This document shows, piece after piece, positions 21,941-33,176 of a stretch of 64,000 nucleotides of DNA. The DNA is from Adineta ricciae (lineage: Eukaryota > Rotifera > Eurotatoria > Adinetida > Adinetidae): NCBI GenBank assembly GCA_905250025.1, contig CAJNOJ010000253.1, positions 62,001-126,000 of the forward strand, in the 5' to 3' direction. Below the pieces are notes generated by a model. That model was not told where the DNA came from, did not search any database, and worked only from the letters and a program-made list of their open reading frames with translations. Each line of letters starts with the position of its first letter. Position 1 is the first letter of the stretch. The translations under genes were made by a program, and so were the position numbers.

Positions 21941-22558
21941 TTAATTGCTAGATTAATCCTAAAGTGTACGCTTAGAGTAACCTTGCCAGGCTTCAGATAA
22001 TTTTGAAAGGGATTTGACGAATGGATATTCCTCAATGAAAATATTCGAAAAGGTATCATTTTGTTGACAGGAGAGAAAAGAATCGGTTTACGGGCGGAAG
22101 ACAAGCGAATGTTCAAATTTTTCAAGTAGTTTACTGTATATCATCCGTCTATGAGTGACTTAGTATAGCATTTATGAAAATTTCCATGCGCGTGATGTGA
22201 AAATAGAAAAACAGATGACAGAGGTCAATGGTTGGCCGTGAGTGGCCGTCTGAATAGCCGTTGAGCGATGAATTTTTCAGTCAACATAGTGAGTGCTGGA
22301 GAGTTATCCACTGACAAATGGCTAATCGGTCTGATTCCTAAAAAGACTTTTGCATCCTATTCATTCTAGTGTGTGACATAGTGCCATGATTCAGTTCAGC
22401 ACTAGTAGCAATCGCGGTGCGTTTTTCTCTATCGAAGTCTCTGAATGTGTTCAGCATTCGGAAAAGTCTTTCAGAAAAGGGTCAGCGAATCCAAAGGATG
22501 AGCGTTACTTGTATTATATCTAGTTAGCAAAGGTGGATTCAATACAGAAATTTCCCAT
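21941..22558. other. repeat-rich spacer upstream of the sulfatase-like gene
   Basis: Contains the weaker repeat near 22232. At 22460-22515 there is a stretch related to the unknown family found at 39000-39290 and 48414-48715 (GTCAGCGAATC.AAAGGATGAGCG). No first exon for the sulfatase-like gene was identified. Confidence 0.4.
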
Positions 22559-24527
22559 GTGAAATCGTCAGTTAATTCAGCAATAATAGTGTTCGATAAG
22601 AATTATTCCAATAAAACATTTACATCCTGTCAATATCCCAAATTAACCATTGATAATCCTCAAATCTTAAAATATCTGAAGCCTGTTAAAGAATCTCGAC
22701 CGAAATGTGACGATGAAGTCAATTGGATTTACACGAAAAATAGTTCGTTTAATTTTGATTTTCTTCCAATTGAATAGAGTCGTTTAGGTACATTTTATAT
22801 TCGGGACGAGGCGATCAAAGTTCATGGTTCGATTCAATGTGGTTATCGGCCGATAACTCGCGCAAAAGATGATTTCAATAAAAGTGTAGGAGAACGAATC
22901 TTTCCATTCGAGAGTCATCGATCGTTGGTATCGGACTTTTTTCATGTCGATTGTCAAGCTCAAGATGGATCGAAATATGAGAATTATCATATGGGGATAA
23001 AATACAATTCATCATTGCTGATAAAGTTTGTTTTTGAAGATCATTGGAAGAGAATTCGTTTTTTCTTCTTTTAGGAATTTCGAATCTCCGATGAAATCGA
23101 CGAGCTTGGATTATAATGTCCTCATGTTTGGTTTTGATTCGACATCTCGAATGACTTTTATGAGATTTTTACCGAAAACCTATTCGTTTCTGGTCAATGA
23201 ACTCGGTGCCATCGTGATGAAAGGTTCGTTTTATTCAATTTACTCACTTTTCTATTGGAACTCTTTTCAAGGATATAACATCGTTGGCGACGGAACACCA
23301 GCTGCGCTCTTTCCTATCCTCACAGGACAAACAGAACAGGAACTACCGGAATCGAGAAGAGGATATCCCAAAGCCACAACAGTCGATGATTTTCCTTGGA
23401 TTTGGAATGATTTTAAAAGTAAATCGATGACAGAAGCTCAAAATCATTTCCTTGTTCTTTTTCTCTTAATGAAAGAAAATGGCTTTATAACTCAATGGGC
23501 AGAAGACATGTCCTACGTTGGAACGTTCCAGTACCGTTTAAAAGGATTTCGAAATCCTCCTGTTGATTATTACGGACGTCCTTTTTATTTATATGTCGAA
23601 TCACAAAAAGTTTCCAAGCCCTACTGTTTCGGTTCTATAACTCGTCTTCAAGGAATGTTCGAATGGATCAAAGAATATGTTCATCTTTATTCAAACGAAA
23701 AGAAATTTTCTTTTCTATTTCATTCGGATTATTCGCACAATTCGAACAATAATCTACCTTATGCGGATCAAGAATTATTTCAATTTCTCCAATATCTTCG
23801 CGATTTGGGTTATCTTAACAAAACAATTTTGCTGATTTTAACCGATCATGGAGCGAGATATTCACATCTACGTGCAACTCCTCAAGGTAAACTAGAAGAA
23901 CGTTTACCCTTTGTATCGATTCGAATGCCTGACGAATTTCAAAAGCAAAATCCTGAAATCATGAAAAATCTTCGATCGAATTCTGAACGTTTATCAACTC
24001 CATTCGACATTTACGAAACATTTGAACATATTCTCAGTTTTCATTCGGCTAAGCCTTATCGATCCAGATACGCTCGTTCGGTTAGTTTGTTTAACTTAAT
24101 TCCCGCTGATCGAACGTGTCTACAAGCGAATATCTCTGAACATTGGTGTACTTGTCTTCAATGGAAAGCGATTTCAATCAACGAATCGACCATTGAATTA
24201 CTTGCGAAACAAACTCTTCAATATTTAAACGATTATCTCTCGGGCTACGAACATTTATGTTCGCCAATTTCTCTGAAGAGAATTGCTAAAGCGAGTCAAA
24301 TGAATGATAATGAAAAAGTATTCTATCAAATGGAATTCGAAACAAATCCAGGCGAAGCAAAATTCGAGTTAACAAGTGAATTTCATGCGCAAACAAATTC
24401 GTTCGATATTCAAAAACGATTCCTTAGTAGAATCAATCAATATGGACAAACAGCGAATTGTATCGCGCAGATAAAACCAGACTTAAGAGAAATTTGTTTT
24501 TGTAAAAACATTTCAACGAAGAAATAG
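22559..24527 (+). pseudogene. DUF229-type sulfatase-like protein with one in-frame stop
   Basis: Exons: about 22559-23025, 23075-23223, 23272-23418 and 23476-24527. Introns are 49, 48 and 57 nt. The 48- and 57-nt introns contain no stop and are multiples of three, so unspliced RNA would also be open there. The product shows the DUF229 pattern: an N-terminal SCQYPKLTIDNP and CGYRPITRAKDDF region, YENYHMGIKY, then the alkaline-phosphatase-fold core with VLMFGFDSTSR (nucleophile loop), YNIVGDGTPAALFP, FHSDYSHN and LTDHGARYSHLR (metal ligands). It is presumably secreted or luminal. A TAG at 22775-22777 interrupts the first exon in frame while coding resumes directly after it. The signal peptide exon was not found. 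Either a null allele or a sequencing error. The last about 90 bp recur at 30411-30500. Confidence 0.8.
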
Positions 24528-25096
24528 AACAGATTATGAAAAAAATGCTTTATAGAGCCGAACAAGAATCTATTCTGTATTCAGTTTATTGTACTCTACA
24601 TGCACTACATAATTCAACGTAGGTAGAAAATTTAAAAAAAACGTTGTGTATATTTTCGAGTGAAGTGAAAGGATGATCGATAGGAATGAATTAGTAAAGA
24701 AAGTATATTTCGGTTTCGACACGATGTATAGTTGGATGAATATTATTGATTAATTGTCGAATAAATTTACTTATGAAAATGAATTCTGATGATATTTCCA
24801 ACATAAATTTTCAGAGTCATCGTCGAAAAGAATCCAATCCAACGAATTAATTTGTAATAATCAGTAGATCCTCTTCAGCAGAATCGAGTAAAACAACATT
24901 TACATCAAATAACATTCGGACAAAGTCAATTTCAATATGACTCAACTGTGTTCTACTACAAATAATGATTATCGAAATCCAATTCTTTTTTTTTTCTTTT
25001 CTTATCCAGCATAGATTTCGAATTCATTCGTTTGCAGAAGAGTGAAATACAATTTTTATTATGATTTCGCAGAGAACGAGTCATTAATCGATTGAA
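24528..25096. other. spacer, block B copy 1
   Basis: Matches 30501-31100. Holds T-rich tracts and no gene. It lies between the convergent ends of the sulfatase-like gene and the nucleotidyltransferase-like gene. Confidence 0.5.
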
Positions 25097-26461
25097 CTAA
25101 TGAATACGTTCATAATTGGAACATTTTTTGTAGAACAAAAGAAATAAAACAAGAATAAGAATACAAGTAAAAACAAATAAAAACTCGTATAAATGAAAAT
25201 TAATTTTATGTTTATTAGTCGTTTGAACATAAAAATGATTGACATTCTTTTGAAGAATATTTTCATTGAACCATGTTGAACCCATATCTCTTTCAAATAC
25301 ACGATCATAATTCAAAAATGCTTCTAGACTTGAATTGTACGGATTCGATTGTAAATAACATAAGGATTGATTGTTTAAATCTCCTCGAATTAAATCACAA
25401 TAAAGTTTTCGAAAGATATTTTCAATAACTAAAGTCTGATTTTTCCATAAGAATTTGACATTTTCGATAATAAATTCATCCGTATGAATCAACGTTTGAT
25501 TCAAAGGAGCCGGAAGATATTTGTGTGGATCTGCTCTTAATTTCCAATACCGTGATAATTTCTTAAATCCATCGTATGGTTTTGCCACTTGTTCATTCAA
25601 CCATAAATATCGTTCATTCGGATTGGTGATCGTCAATCGAATAATTCGATTAAGTGTATCATAAATTCCATATCCCGTTATATCAATGATGATTCGAGAA
25701 ATAACATCGTAGAAGATTGTATTCGTCGTATATTCATTTGTATACATTGGAGAAGTGAAGACTGTTTCCATCGGATACGCTTCAAATGGATCGAAAGTAT
25801 AATTATGAAAAAGATTTTGACCTAAAATCAAATGACCACTTGATAAAAATTGACATTGACCGAAGATTTTCTGCATGAATTGTTCGTTACATAGAGATTT
25901 CATTTTATCTTTCGAACAAAAATATTCGCCATCGATATCGTGAATCGGTAAATTCAAAATTAAATCGCGTATCGCTCCGCCATGGATAAATATTTCGCAG
26001 TTAAACGAAAGAAGTAACGAAAAGATTTCACCAAATTTGATTTGCGTTGAACTGGCCGCTTCTTGTTGCTCGATAACTTCACGAAAGTAATCGGAGAACT
26101 TCTTTGATAGGAAATATTTCGTTTGATTATAAAATTTCATTTGACTTAAATGATACTTTTGTCGAGACAAATCAAAATCGTCTTGAGAAATTTCTTGACA
26201 TTCGCTCATTTGAAAATGTTCAACTGCACGTTTCGCTCTTTGTCTCTTCGTGTTTTCGTTATTATTTAATAAAATTTTAAACCGATAACCATCGACGAGA
26301 TTCAAGAGAAATGAAAGCAACAGTACCGAAATAATAAAACATCGAGTTGTTTTGATCATTTCAAAATTTTGCTTCGTATTACAAAGGAAAATATGGATGA
26401 ACTTACTTCGAGTCAAAGGAAAAAGAACGAGTGAAGCAAGACAATTGTATACCACACACAT
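25097..26461 (-). CDS. membrane-anchored protein with nucleotidyltransferase-like motif, block B copy 1
   Basis: A single frame of 454 codons. The more likely start is the second Met (26359, residue 35), because it begins a typical signal peptide (basic residues, a run of L/F/V, then DGYRF). The luminal part has several N-x-T/S sites and Cys residues. At about residues 157-180, IFIHGGAIRDLIL is followed by IHDIDGEYF. This is the G-G-x2-R-D ... D-x-D arrangement of the head domain of class II CCA-adding enzymes and bacterial poly(A) polymerases, where the two Asp residues bind metal. A hydrophobic helix near residues 423-447 is followed by basic residues, giving type I topology. An NTase fold in the secretory pathway is unusual. 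Activity is unproven, and downstream RNA-binding domains are not recognisable. Confidence 0.7.
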   Translation of the reverse strand: MCVVYNCLASLVLFPLTRSKFIHIFLCNTKQNFEMIKTTRCFIISVLLLSFLLNLVDGYRFKILLNNNENTKRQRAKRAVEHFQMSECQEISQDDFDLSRQKYHLSQMKFYNQTKYFLSKKFSDYFREVIEQQEAASSTQIKFGEIFSLLLSFNCEIFIHGGAIRDLILNLPIHDIDGEYFCSKDKMKSLCNEQFMQKIFGQCQFLSSGHLILGQNLFHNYTFDPFEAYPMETVFTSPMYTNEYTTNTIFYDVISRIIIDITGYGIYDTLNRIIRLTITNPNERYLWLNEQVAKPYDGFKKLSRYWKLRADPHKYLPAPLNQTLIHTDEFIIENVKFLWKNQTLVIENIFRKLYCDLIRGDLNNQSLCYLQSNPYNSSLEAFLNYDRVFERDMGSTWFNENILQKNVNHFYVQTTNKHKINFHLYEFLFVFTCILILVLFLLFYKKCSNYERIH

Positions 26462-27240
26462 CTCAGTCTGCTCACTGATGCGTAGATTGTTATTTTATGC
26501 TCTTACCCAGTTAATGATTGTTTCATCGAACTTTTAGTTCAAATCAAGAAGCTATGATCACATATACTTATTCAGTTCTCAATGTCAGAATCTTATATCA
26601 CAAAAGAAGAAGCAAAGCTTATTCGCATACGGTGAAAGTAAACGGACGTGATTTCGCTTATTTGATAGTCAAATATTGTAATGATTACAGACTTCAGGCA
26701 TAAAATGTTTTAGCGACGGATATTATTCGAACACTGCCAATTAAATTTCTTCCGTTATTGCTTTGAATGAGGAGAAAGGAGCAAATTGGCGTTGTTTTTC
26801 AATTAACTTCATATCAAAAACAAATATTAATAAACAATTGCGCAAGTAACATATTTCATTTCGTCTATAAATACACTCAAACATCGCAAAACTCTCCGAA
26901 CACGTCATTCAAGATGATAGATATTTGTATATGTATCTTTGTTGAATGAAATTAGAACGAATATATGACAACAATGGTTTTTTTTTCATAAAACAAAGCT
27001 AAATATTAACACTCTATCTGATTTAATGATAGTTATTCAGTATAAAATCTCTGAGCATATTTTATCTTTTGAGTTGGAAAGAGAATGTAACAAAGAGCAA
27101 CAACTATAACCGAAAAACAATGCATTTTATTTCGTCAATACTGTTGTAGTGAATGATTTTCTTTCAGTGTTTACCATCAACGTCTCCAACAATTTAACAA
27201 ATTCATTTAAAATTATCTAATTTTGAACTTCGTTGTATAC
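26462..27240. other. spacer, block B copy 1
   Basis: The region upstream of the NTase-like gene, repeated at 32466-33175. No intact gene. It must contain that gene's promoter. Confidence 0.45.
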
Positions 27241-27243
27241 AGT

Positions 27244-28951
27244 GTGATCGAACGTAATCAGACGTTCTTCATGACGAAAATCACAATTAATTGTATAAAT
27301 ACTGATACTCAATTCAAACAAGATACAGTTTACTTTTCTAACGCAACATTTCGTCAAACTGAATCGTATGTGTTAGATGTAAGTCGTAATAAACATGTTT
27401 GATTTCTCTTCACGACTCGTTGCGAGAGCGTTGAAAGTCAATCAAAATCGACACGCATTTGTAGTCGGTAATAATAAAACAAATACTCATGTTAGTATTC
27501 TCTATTTACTGACTCTGAATACTAATTGTAGTCTTTCTATTGATGATACATAGACAACAGCGAGAACTAATGAACATAATCCTGCTTTTTCAATGGATAT
27601 TCTTGATGATAATTATATAAATAAACGAACTTTATTAACGGTAACGAATCCAGATCTTGCCTTTCTTCTCACAGCGAATGAATTAAACAATAAGATTGAT
27701 CTGATTGGTGAGAAAACTCATGGTGTCATCTGGTTTAAGGAAGACACGAAAGCAATTTTAGCAATAAACTTCATATATATGACATGAAAATCAATACGAA
27801 ATTCGTTAATTCTCTAAAGCCCTCATCAGTATATTCAATTCATGCACAAACATATTTTGTTCCTTTATCTTTTGCTGCATCATCCGCATATATAGATCAT
27901 CAAACGTTTTTGAATAGTGATACTTTGTATATAATATTGAACAACAAAAATAGTTTTGTATTGCCTGCTTCGCGACCAGGTTATTACACAACTACAAATT
28001 TATTACTGACTGAGCTTTATGATGCATCTCGCATTGATCTCAAACAGTGTACAGTGTCCTCATAGAACATTCAAAAACGCGGGAATTTTGTCCAGGTGAA
28101 TTTAAAATTCCTTTAGATCGTTTCGAAGATATTCGCATCTTGACTTAGTCCCTATTTTCATAATCAATATCCAATTGAGAAACATCATTCGTAATTGGAA
28201 ACAAACGAATGCGAAGTGAGAAATGTTAGAAATTCAAAATTTGTTTTTCAATTAGATGTTCTCCTGACAGAATTCCATTGTTACCAAATACGTTTGGAAT
28301 ATCTGGAGAAGGCGATGATTCTTCCGATCTCTGATCGACAAAATGGAGCGAATCTTTATATAAAATCTAATTTACCAATCCATGAAATGGCTTTAAGCGT
28401 ATCGTTCTTCAGAAATCGAATCATCGATGCCGTTCGTTGTTTATCCTAAAAATCGTCAATATTCCCGAAGGACTTGCACAAACCGATGAAATTGTCGTCA
28501 GTGGATTATGGCATTCGACGTATAAATTTAAAATAAATGAAATATTTGTCGATCGTGCAACACTTTTACATAAAAAACCAAATACTGAGGAACTGATGGT
28601 TTATGTAACAAATTTAGCAGTTGCAATTAGAAGAAACAGGAACCAATCGCGCGTCAGTCAGAGATTATTTTTCATACGTTTCTCTTCGTTGCTCTCTGTA
28701 TTGATCTAGCTGCGATGAGTTTCATTCTATTTAAACTTTGGATTATTCCAATAGTGAAATTTTCTCTTCGTCCGACAAATTGGCTATTTCGTCTGGTTTA
28801 TGGCAATAAAATCCCTTCAGATAATGTTCATTTTGAAATGGAATTAAAGATTTCAAAAGCAAAACTGCAAGAAAACAGTGAAATCCTGGAAATGCTTATA
28901 TTCAATGCTCCTCTCAATCAACGGTCACAGATGGAATTGAGTGAATTTTGA
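27244..28951 (+). pseudogene. broken membrane-protein gene of unknown family, copy 1
   Basis: A series of plus-strand frames in consistent order but interrupted by stops and shifts. Recognisable stretches include TKITINCINTDTQF, TNPDLAFLLTANELN, a middle part with YEIRLEYLEK-type sequence, SGLWHSTYKFKINEIFVDRA, and near the end one hydrophobic helix (FVALCIDLAAMSFILFKLW) followed by a charged tail (LKISKAKLQENSE). It looks like a former extracellular domain with a C-terminal anchor. The second copy (33177-34851) is broken at partly different places. Family not recognised. Confidence 0.6.
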
Positions 28952-29207
28952 AAATTCTTCACGGAAGAACTAAATATAAAAGAAAGCGAGGAAGAGATAC
29001 CTTCTCAAAAGATGATCCTTCTTAAAAGTGTCTGCGAATAGTTTTTGCGACTCTCGACGACCGTGATTCTCTCTACCGGAATGAACACATCCATCGCGAA
29101 GCATACTCTGTTCGCTTTTTTTCTGTCTATGTAATAAAAACGTGTGTTATTTCCTTCTCTCGTCTCTGTGAGAACGAAGGAGAAAAAAAAAACTGAAGAG
29201 TTCATTC
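28952..29207. promoter_or_regulatory. upstream region of the actin-like gene, copy 1
   Basis: 256 bp between the broken membrane-protein gene and the actin-like start. It is well conserved with 34860-35122, especially over the last 200 bp, more than expected for neutral spacer beside a decayed gene. It probably includes promoter and 5' leader. Confidence 0.4.
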
Positions 29208-30409
29208 ATGCAAAAGATGTGCGACGATGATCTAGCAACGATTGTGATTGACAATGGCAGTGCATACTCGACAGCTGGTTTAGCCGGTGATGATGCACCG
29301 CGATCAGTGATTGCATCGATTATTGGTCGACCACGTTATCAAAATGCAATGATTGAGATAGAAGAAAATGAGTTTTATGTTGGTAATGCAGCGCTTTCCA
29401 AACGTCCAATTCCATCTTTTAAATATCCTATTGAACATGGTCTTGTTACGAATTGGGAAGATATGGAAAAGATTTGGTTTCATATATTTAATCATGAGCT
29501 TCAAGTTTCTCCTGAAGAACGTCCTGTTCTCCTCACAGAAACATCACTTCCTCCAAAAGTGCATCGAGAAAAAATGGCTCAAATTATGTTTGAAACATTT
29601 CATGCGAAAGGTTTATGAACTATGGCTCTATCGAAAACAAAAAATTTCTTTTCAATTTCGTTTAGGATTTTACATTCATAATCAAGCAGTATTGGCACTT
29701 TATGCAAATGGTCGAACAACTGGTATTGTTCTTGATTCCGGCGATGGAGTGACACATGTTGTGCCAATCTATGAAGGTTATTCGATGCCACTTTATATCC
29801 ATCGATCCAATATAGCTGGACGAGTTTTAACGAATTATTTAATGACACTATTGAACGAACGTGGTCACTATTTTGTAACACCATTTGAACATCATCTTGT
29901 TGATGATATGAAAGAAAAACTCGCTTATGTTTCATTCAATTTTCATCAGGATATGAATACGGCTCAATTAGCGTCTTCAATTGAGAAACACTATGAATTA
30001 CCCGACGGACAAATTGTTACTCTAGGAAATGAACGATTTCGATGCGCTGAAGTTTTATTTCAACCGAATATTCTTGAAATGGGATACGAAAGTCTTGGTA
30101 AGATTTTTTCAATTAAATACTCATTTTTCTTTATTTCTCTTTGAAGGTATTCATCGAATGATCTATAATACCATTCTGAAATGTGATATTAACATTCGTA
30201 GTAGTTTATATTCGAATATCATTCTTTGCGGTGGTTCAACGATGTTTCCTGGTATTGTTGAACGTCTGAAAAAGGAAATGGAAGCGTTGGCACCCTCAAC
30301 AATAGAAACGAAAATCATTGCACCACCAGAAAGAAAATATTCGACATGGATTGGTGGTTCGATTCTAGCGTCGTTGTCAACCTTCCGACAAATGTGGATA
30401 TCGAAACAA
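29208..30409 (+). CDS. divergent actin, block B copy 1, 3' end cut at a contig end
   Basis: Exons 29208-29610, 29666-30097 and 30147-30409; introns 55 and 49 nt. The likely initiator is Met at 29217 (MCDDD, the actin start). Actin hallmarks: nucleotide-binding DNGSA...[67 protein letters not shown] (Gln and His used in hydrolysis kept), [11 protein letters not shown] and [15 protein letters not shown]. Divergent features: the DNase I-binding loop is changed ([13 protein letters not shown] instead of HQGVMVGMGQ), and the phosphate loop has SAYST in place of SGMCK. These suggest an orphan actin, possibly altered in polymerisation. The last 16 codons, seen in copy 2, are missing at the n. Confidence 0.9.
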
Positions 30410-30410
30410 N
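30410..30410. other. ambiguous base joining block B copies
   Basis: The left side ends inside the last exon of actin copy 1. The right side begins inside the last exon of the sulfatase-like gene. Confidence 0.9.
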
Positions 30411-30500
30411 AAATATGGACAAACAGCGAATTGTATCGCACAGATAAAACCAGACTTAAGAGAAATTTGTTTTTGTAAAAACATTTCAACGAAGAAATAG
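30411..30500 (+). pseudogene. 3' end of the sulfatase-like gene, second copy
   Basis: About 90 bp matching 24438-24527, including the stop codon (30498-30500). It starts abruptly at the contig join, so this is a fragment by assembly and not a biological remnant. Confidence 0.85.
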
Positions 30501-31100
30501 AACAGATTATGGAAAAAAAAGTTTTATAGAGCCGAACAAGAATCTATTCTGTGTGTTCAGTTTATTGTACTTCTACATACATTACACAGTTCAACGTAGG
30601 TAGAAAATTAAAAAAACGTTGTGTATATTTTCGAGCGAAGTGAAAGGATGATCGATAGGAATGAATCAGTGAAGAAAGTATATTTCGGTTTCGACACGCT
30701 GTATGGTTGGATGAATATTATTGATTAGTTGGGAAAAAAATGATGATTTTCTAACTGTTGCTACTCATCGTTGTTTCATTTTCGAATAAATTTACTTCTG
30801 AAAATGAATCCTGATGATATCTCAAACATAAATTTTCAAGGTCATTGTCGAAAAGAGTCAAATCTAACGAATGAATTCGTAATAATCAACAGATCCCCTT
30901 CAGCAGAATCGAGTAAGACGACATTTACATCAAATGTGACTCAACTGTGTTCTATACTACAAATAATGATTACCGAAATCCAATTCTTTTTTTTTCTTTT
31001 CTTTTCTTATCAGCACAGATGTCGAATTCATTCGTTTGCAGAAGAGTGAAATACAATTTTTATTATGATTTCGCAGAGAACGAGTCATTAATCGATTGAA
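30501..31100. other. spacer, block B copy 2
   Basis: Counterpart of 24528-25096 with a short T/C-rich length difference near 30990. No gene. Confidence 0.5.
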
Positions 31101-32465
31101 CTAATGAATGCGTTCGTAAGTGGAACATTTTTTGTAGAACAAAAGAAATAAAACAAGAATAAGAATACAAGCAAAAACAAATAGAAACTCGTATAAATGA
31201 AAACTAACTCTATGTTTATTAGTCGTTTGAACATAAAAATGATTGATATTCTTTTGAAGAATATTTTCATTGAACCATGTTGAACCCATATCTCTTTCAA
31301 ATACACGATCATAATTTAAAAATGCATCTAAACTTGAATTGTACGGATTCGATTGTAAATAACATAAGGATTGATTGTTTAAATCTCCTCGAATTAAATC
31401 ACAGTAAAGTTTTCGAAAGATATTTTCAATAGCTGAAGTCTGATTTTTCCATAAGAATTTTACATTTTCGATAATAAACTCATCCGTATGAATCAACGTT
31501 TGATTCAAAGGAGCCGGAAGATATTTGTGTGGATCTGCTCGTAATTTCCAATACCGTGATAATTTCTTAAATCCATCGTATGGTTTTGCCACTTGTTCAT
31601 TCAACCATAAATATCGTTCATTCGGATTGGCGATCGTCAATCGAATAATTCGATTAAATGTATCATAAAGTCCATATCCCGTTATATCAATGATGATTCG
31701 AGAATTAACATCGTAGAAGATTGTATTCGTCGTATATTCATTTGTATACATTGGAGAAGTGAAAACTGTTTCCATCGGATACGCTTCAAATGGATCGAAA
31801 GTATAATTATGAAAAAGATTTTGACCTAAAATCAAATGACCACTTGGTAAAAAGTGACATTGACCGAAGATTTTCTGCATGAATTGTTCATCACATAGAG
31901 ATTTCATTTTGTCTTTCGAACAAAAATATTCGCCATCGATATCGTGAATTGGTAAATTCAAAATTAAATCGCGTATCGCTCCGCCGTGGATAAATATTTC
32001 GCAGTTAAACGAAAGAAGTAACGAAAAGATTTGACCAAATTTGATTTGCGTTGAACTGGCCGCTTCTTGTTCTTCGATGACTTCATGAAAGTAATCGGAG
32101 AACTTCTTCGATTGGAAATATTTCGTTTGAATATAAAATTTCATTTGACTTAAATGATACTTTTGTCGAGACAAATCAAAATCGTCTTGAGAAATTTCTT
32201 GACATTCGCTCATTTGAAAATGTTCAACTGCACGTTTCGTTCTCTGTCTCTGCATGTTTTCGCTATTACTTAATAAAATTTTAAATCGATAACCATCGAC
32301 GAAATTCAGGAGAAATGAAAGCAACAGTGCCGACATGGTAAAACATCGAGTTGTTTTGATCATTTCACAATTTTGCTTCGTATTACAAAGGAAAATATGG
32401 ATGAACTCACTTCGAGTCAAAAGAAAAAGAACGAGTGAAGCAAGACAATTGTACACTACACACAT
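31101..32465 (-). CDS. membrane-anchored protein with nucleotidyltransferase-like motif, block B copy 2
   Basis: An intact 454-codon frame, about 95% identical to 25097-26461 by eye. The HGGAIRDLIL and IHDIDGEYF motifs are unchanged, while substitutions fall mostly in the signal peptide, the propeptide-like region after it and the C-terminal tail. Retention of the open frame and of the putative catalytic residues in both copies, next to a neighbour decayed in both, argues for selection on this gene. The preferred start is Met at 32363 (residue 35). Confidence 0.7.
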   Translation of the reverse strand: MCVVYNCLASLVLFLLTRSEFIHIFLCNTKQNCEMIKTTRCFTMSALLLSFLLNFVDGYRFKILLSNSENMQRQRTKRAVEHFQMSECQEISQDDFDLSRQKYHLSQMKFYIQTKYFQSKKFSDYFHEVIEEQEAASSTQIKFGQIFSLLLSFNCEIFIHGGAIRDLILNLPIHDIDGEYFCSKDKMKSLCDEQFMQKIFGQCHFLPSGHLILGQNLFHNYTFDPFEAYPMETVFTSPMYTNEYTTNTIFYDVNSRIIIDITGYGLYDTFNRIIRLTIANPNERYLWLNEQVAKPYDGFKKLSRYWKLRADPHKYLPAPLNQTLIHTDEFIIENVKFLWKNQTSAIENIFRKLYCDLIRGDLNNQSLCYLQSNPYNSSLDAFLNYDRVFERDMGSTWFNENILQKNINHFYVQTTNKHRVSFHLYEFLFVFACILILVLFLLFYKKCSTYERIH

Positions 32466-33176
32466 CTCAGTTTGCTCACTGATGCGTAGATTGTTGTTTT
32501 ATGCTCTTACCCAGTTAATGATTGTTTCATCGGACTTTTAGTTCAAATCAAGAAGCTGATCGCATATACTCATTCAGTTTTCAAAGTCAGAAACTTATAT
32601 CACAAAAGAAGAGGCAAAGCTTCTTCGCATACGGTGAAAGTAAACGGACGTGATTTCGCTTATTTGATAGTCAAATATTGTAATGATTACAGACTTCAGG
32701 CATAAAATGTTTTAGCGACGGATATTATTCGAACATCAGCAATCAAATTTCCTCCGTTATTGATTTGAATGAGGGAAAAGGAGCAAATTGGCGTTGTTTT
32801 TCAATTAACTCTACATCAAAAACAAATATTGATAGACAAGTGCGGAGGTAACATATTTCATGTCGTCTATAAACACACTCAAACATCGCAAAACTCTCCG
32901 AACACGTCGTTCGAGATAATAAATATTTGCATATGTATCTTTGTTGCATGAAATTAGAAAGAATACATGAAAACAATGTTTTCTTTCATAAAACAACGCT
33001 AAATATTGACACTCTATCTGATTTAATGATAATTATTCAGCATAGAATCTCTGAGCGTATTTTATCTTTTGAGTTGGAAAGAGAATGATCATCTTTTAGT
33101 GTTTACCATCAACGTCTCCAACAATTTACCAAATTCAATTAGAATTATCTAATTTTGAACTTTCGTTGTATACAGT
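32466..33176. other. spacer, block B copy 2
   Basis: Counterpart of 26462-27240. No intact gene. Confidence 0.45.

Noticed and set aside
29368-30144. 258-codon plus-strand frame overlapping the actin-like gene (also 35283-36059)
   Set aside because: It begins in the wrong frame of exon 1 and only becomes actin sequence after passing through the unspliced intron. The spliced actin reading explains all motifs.
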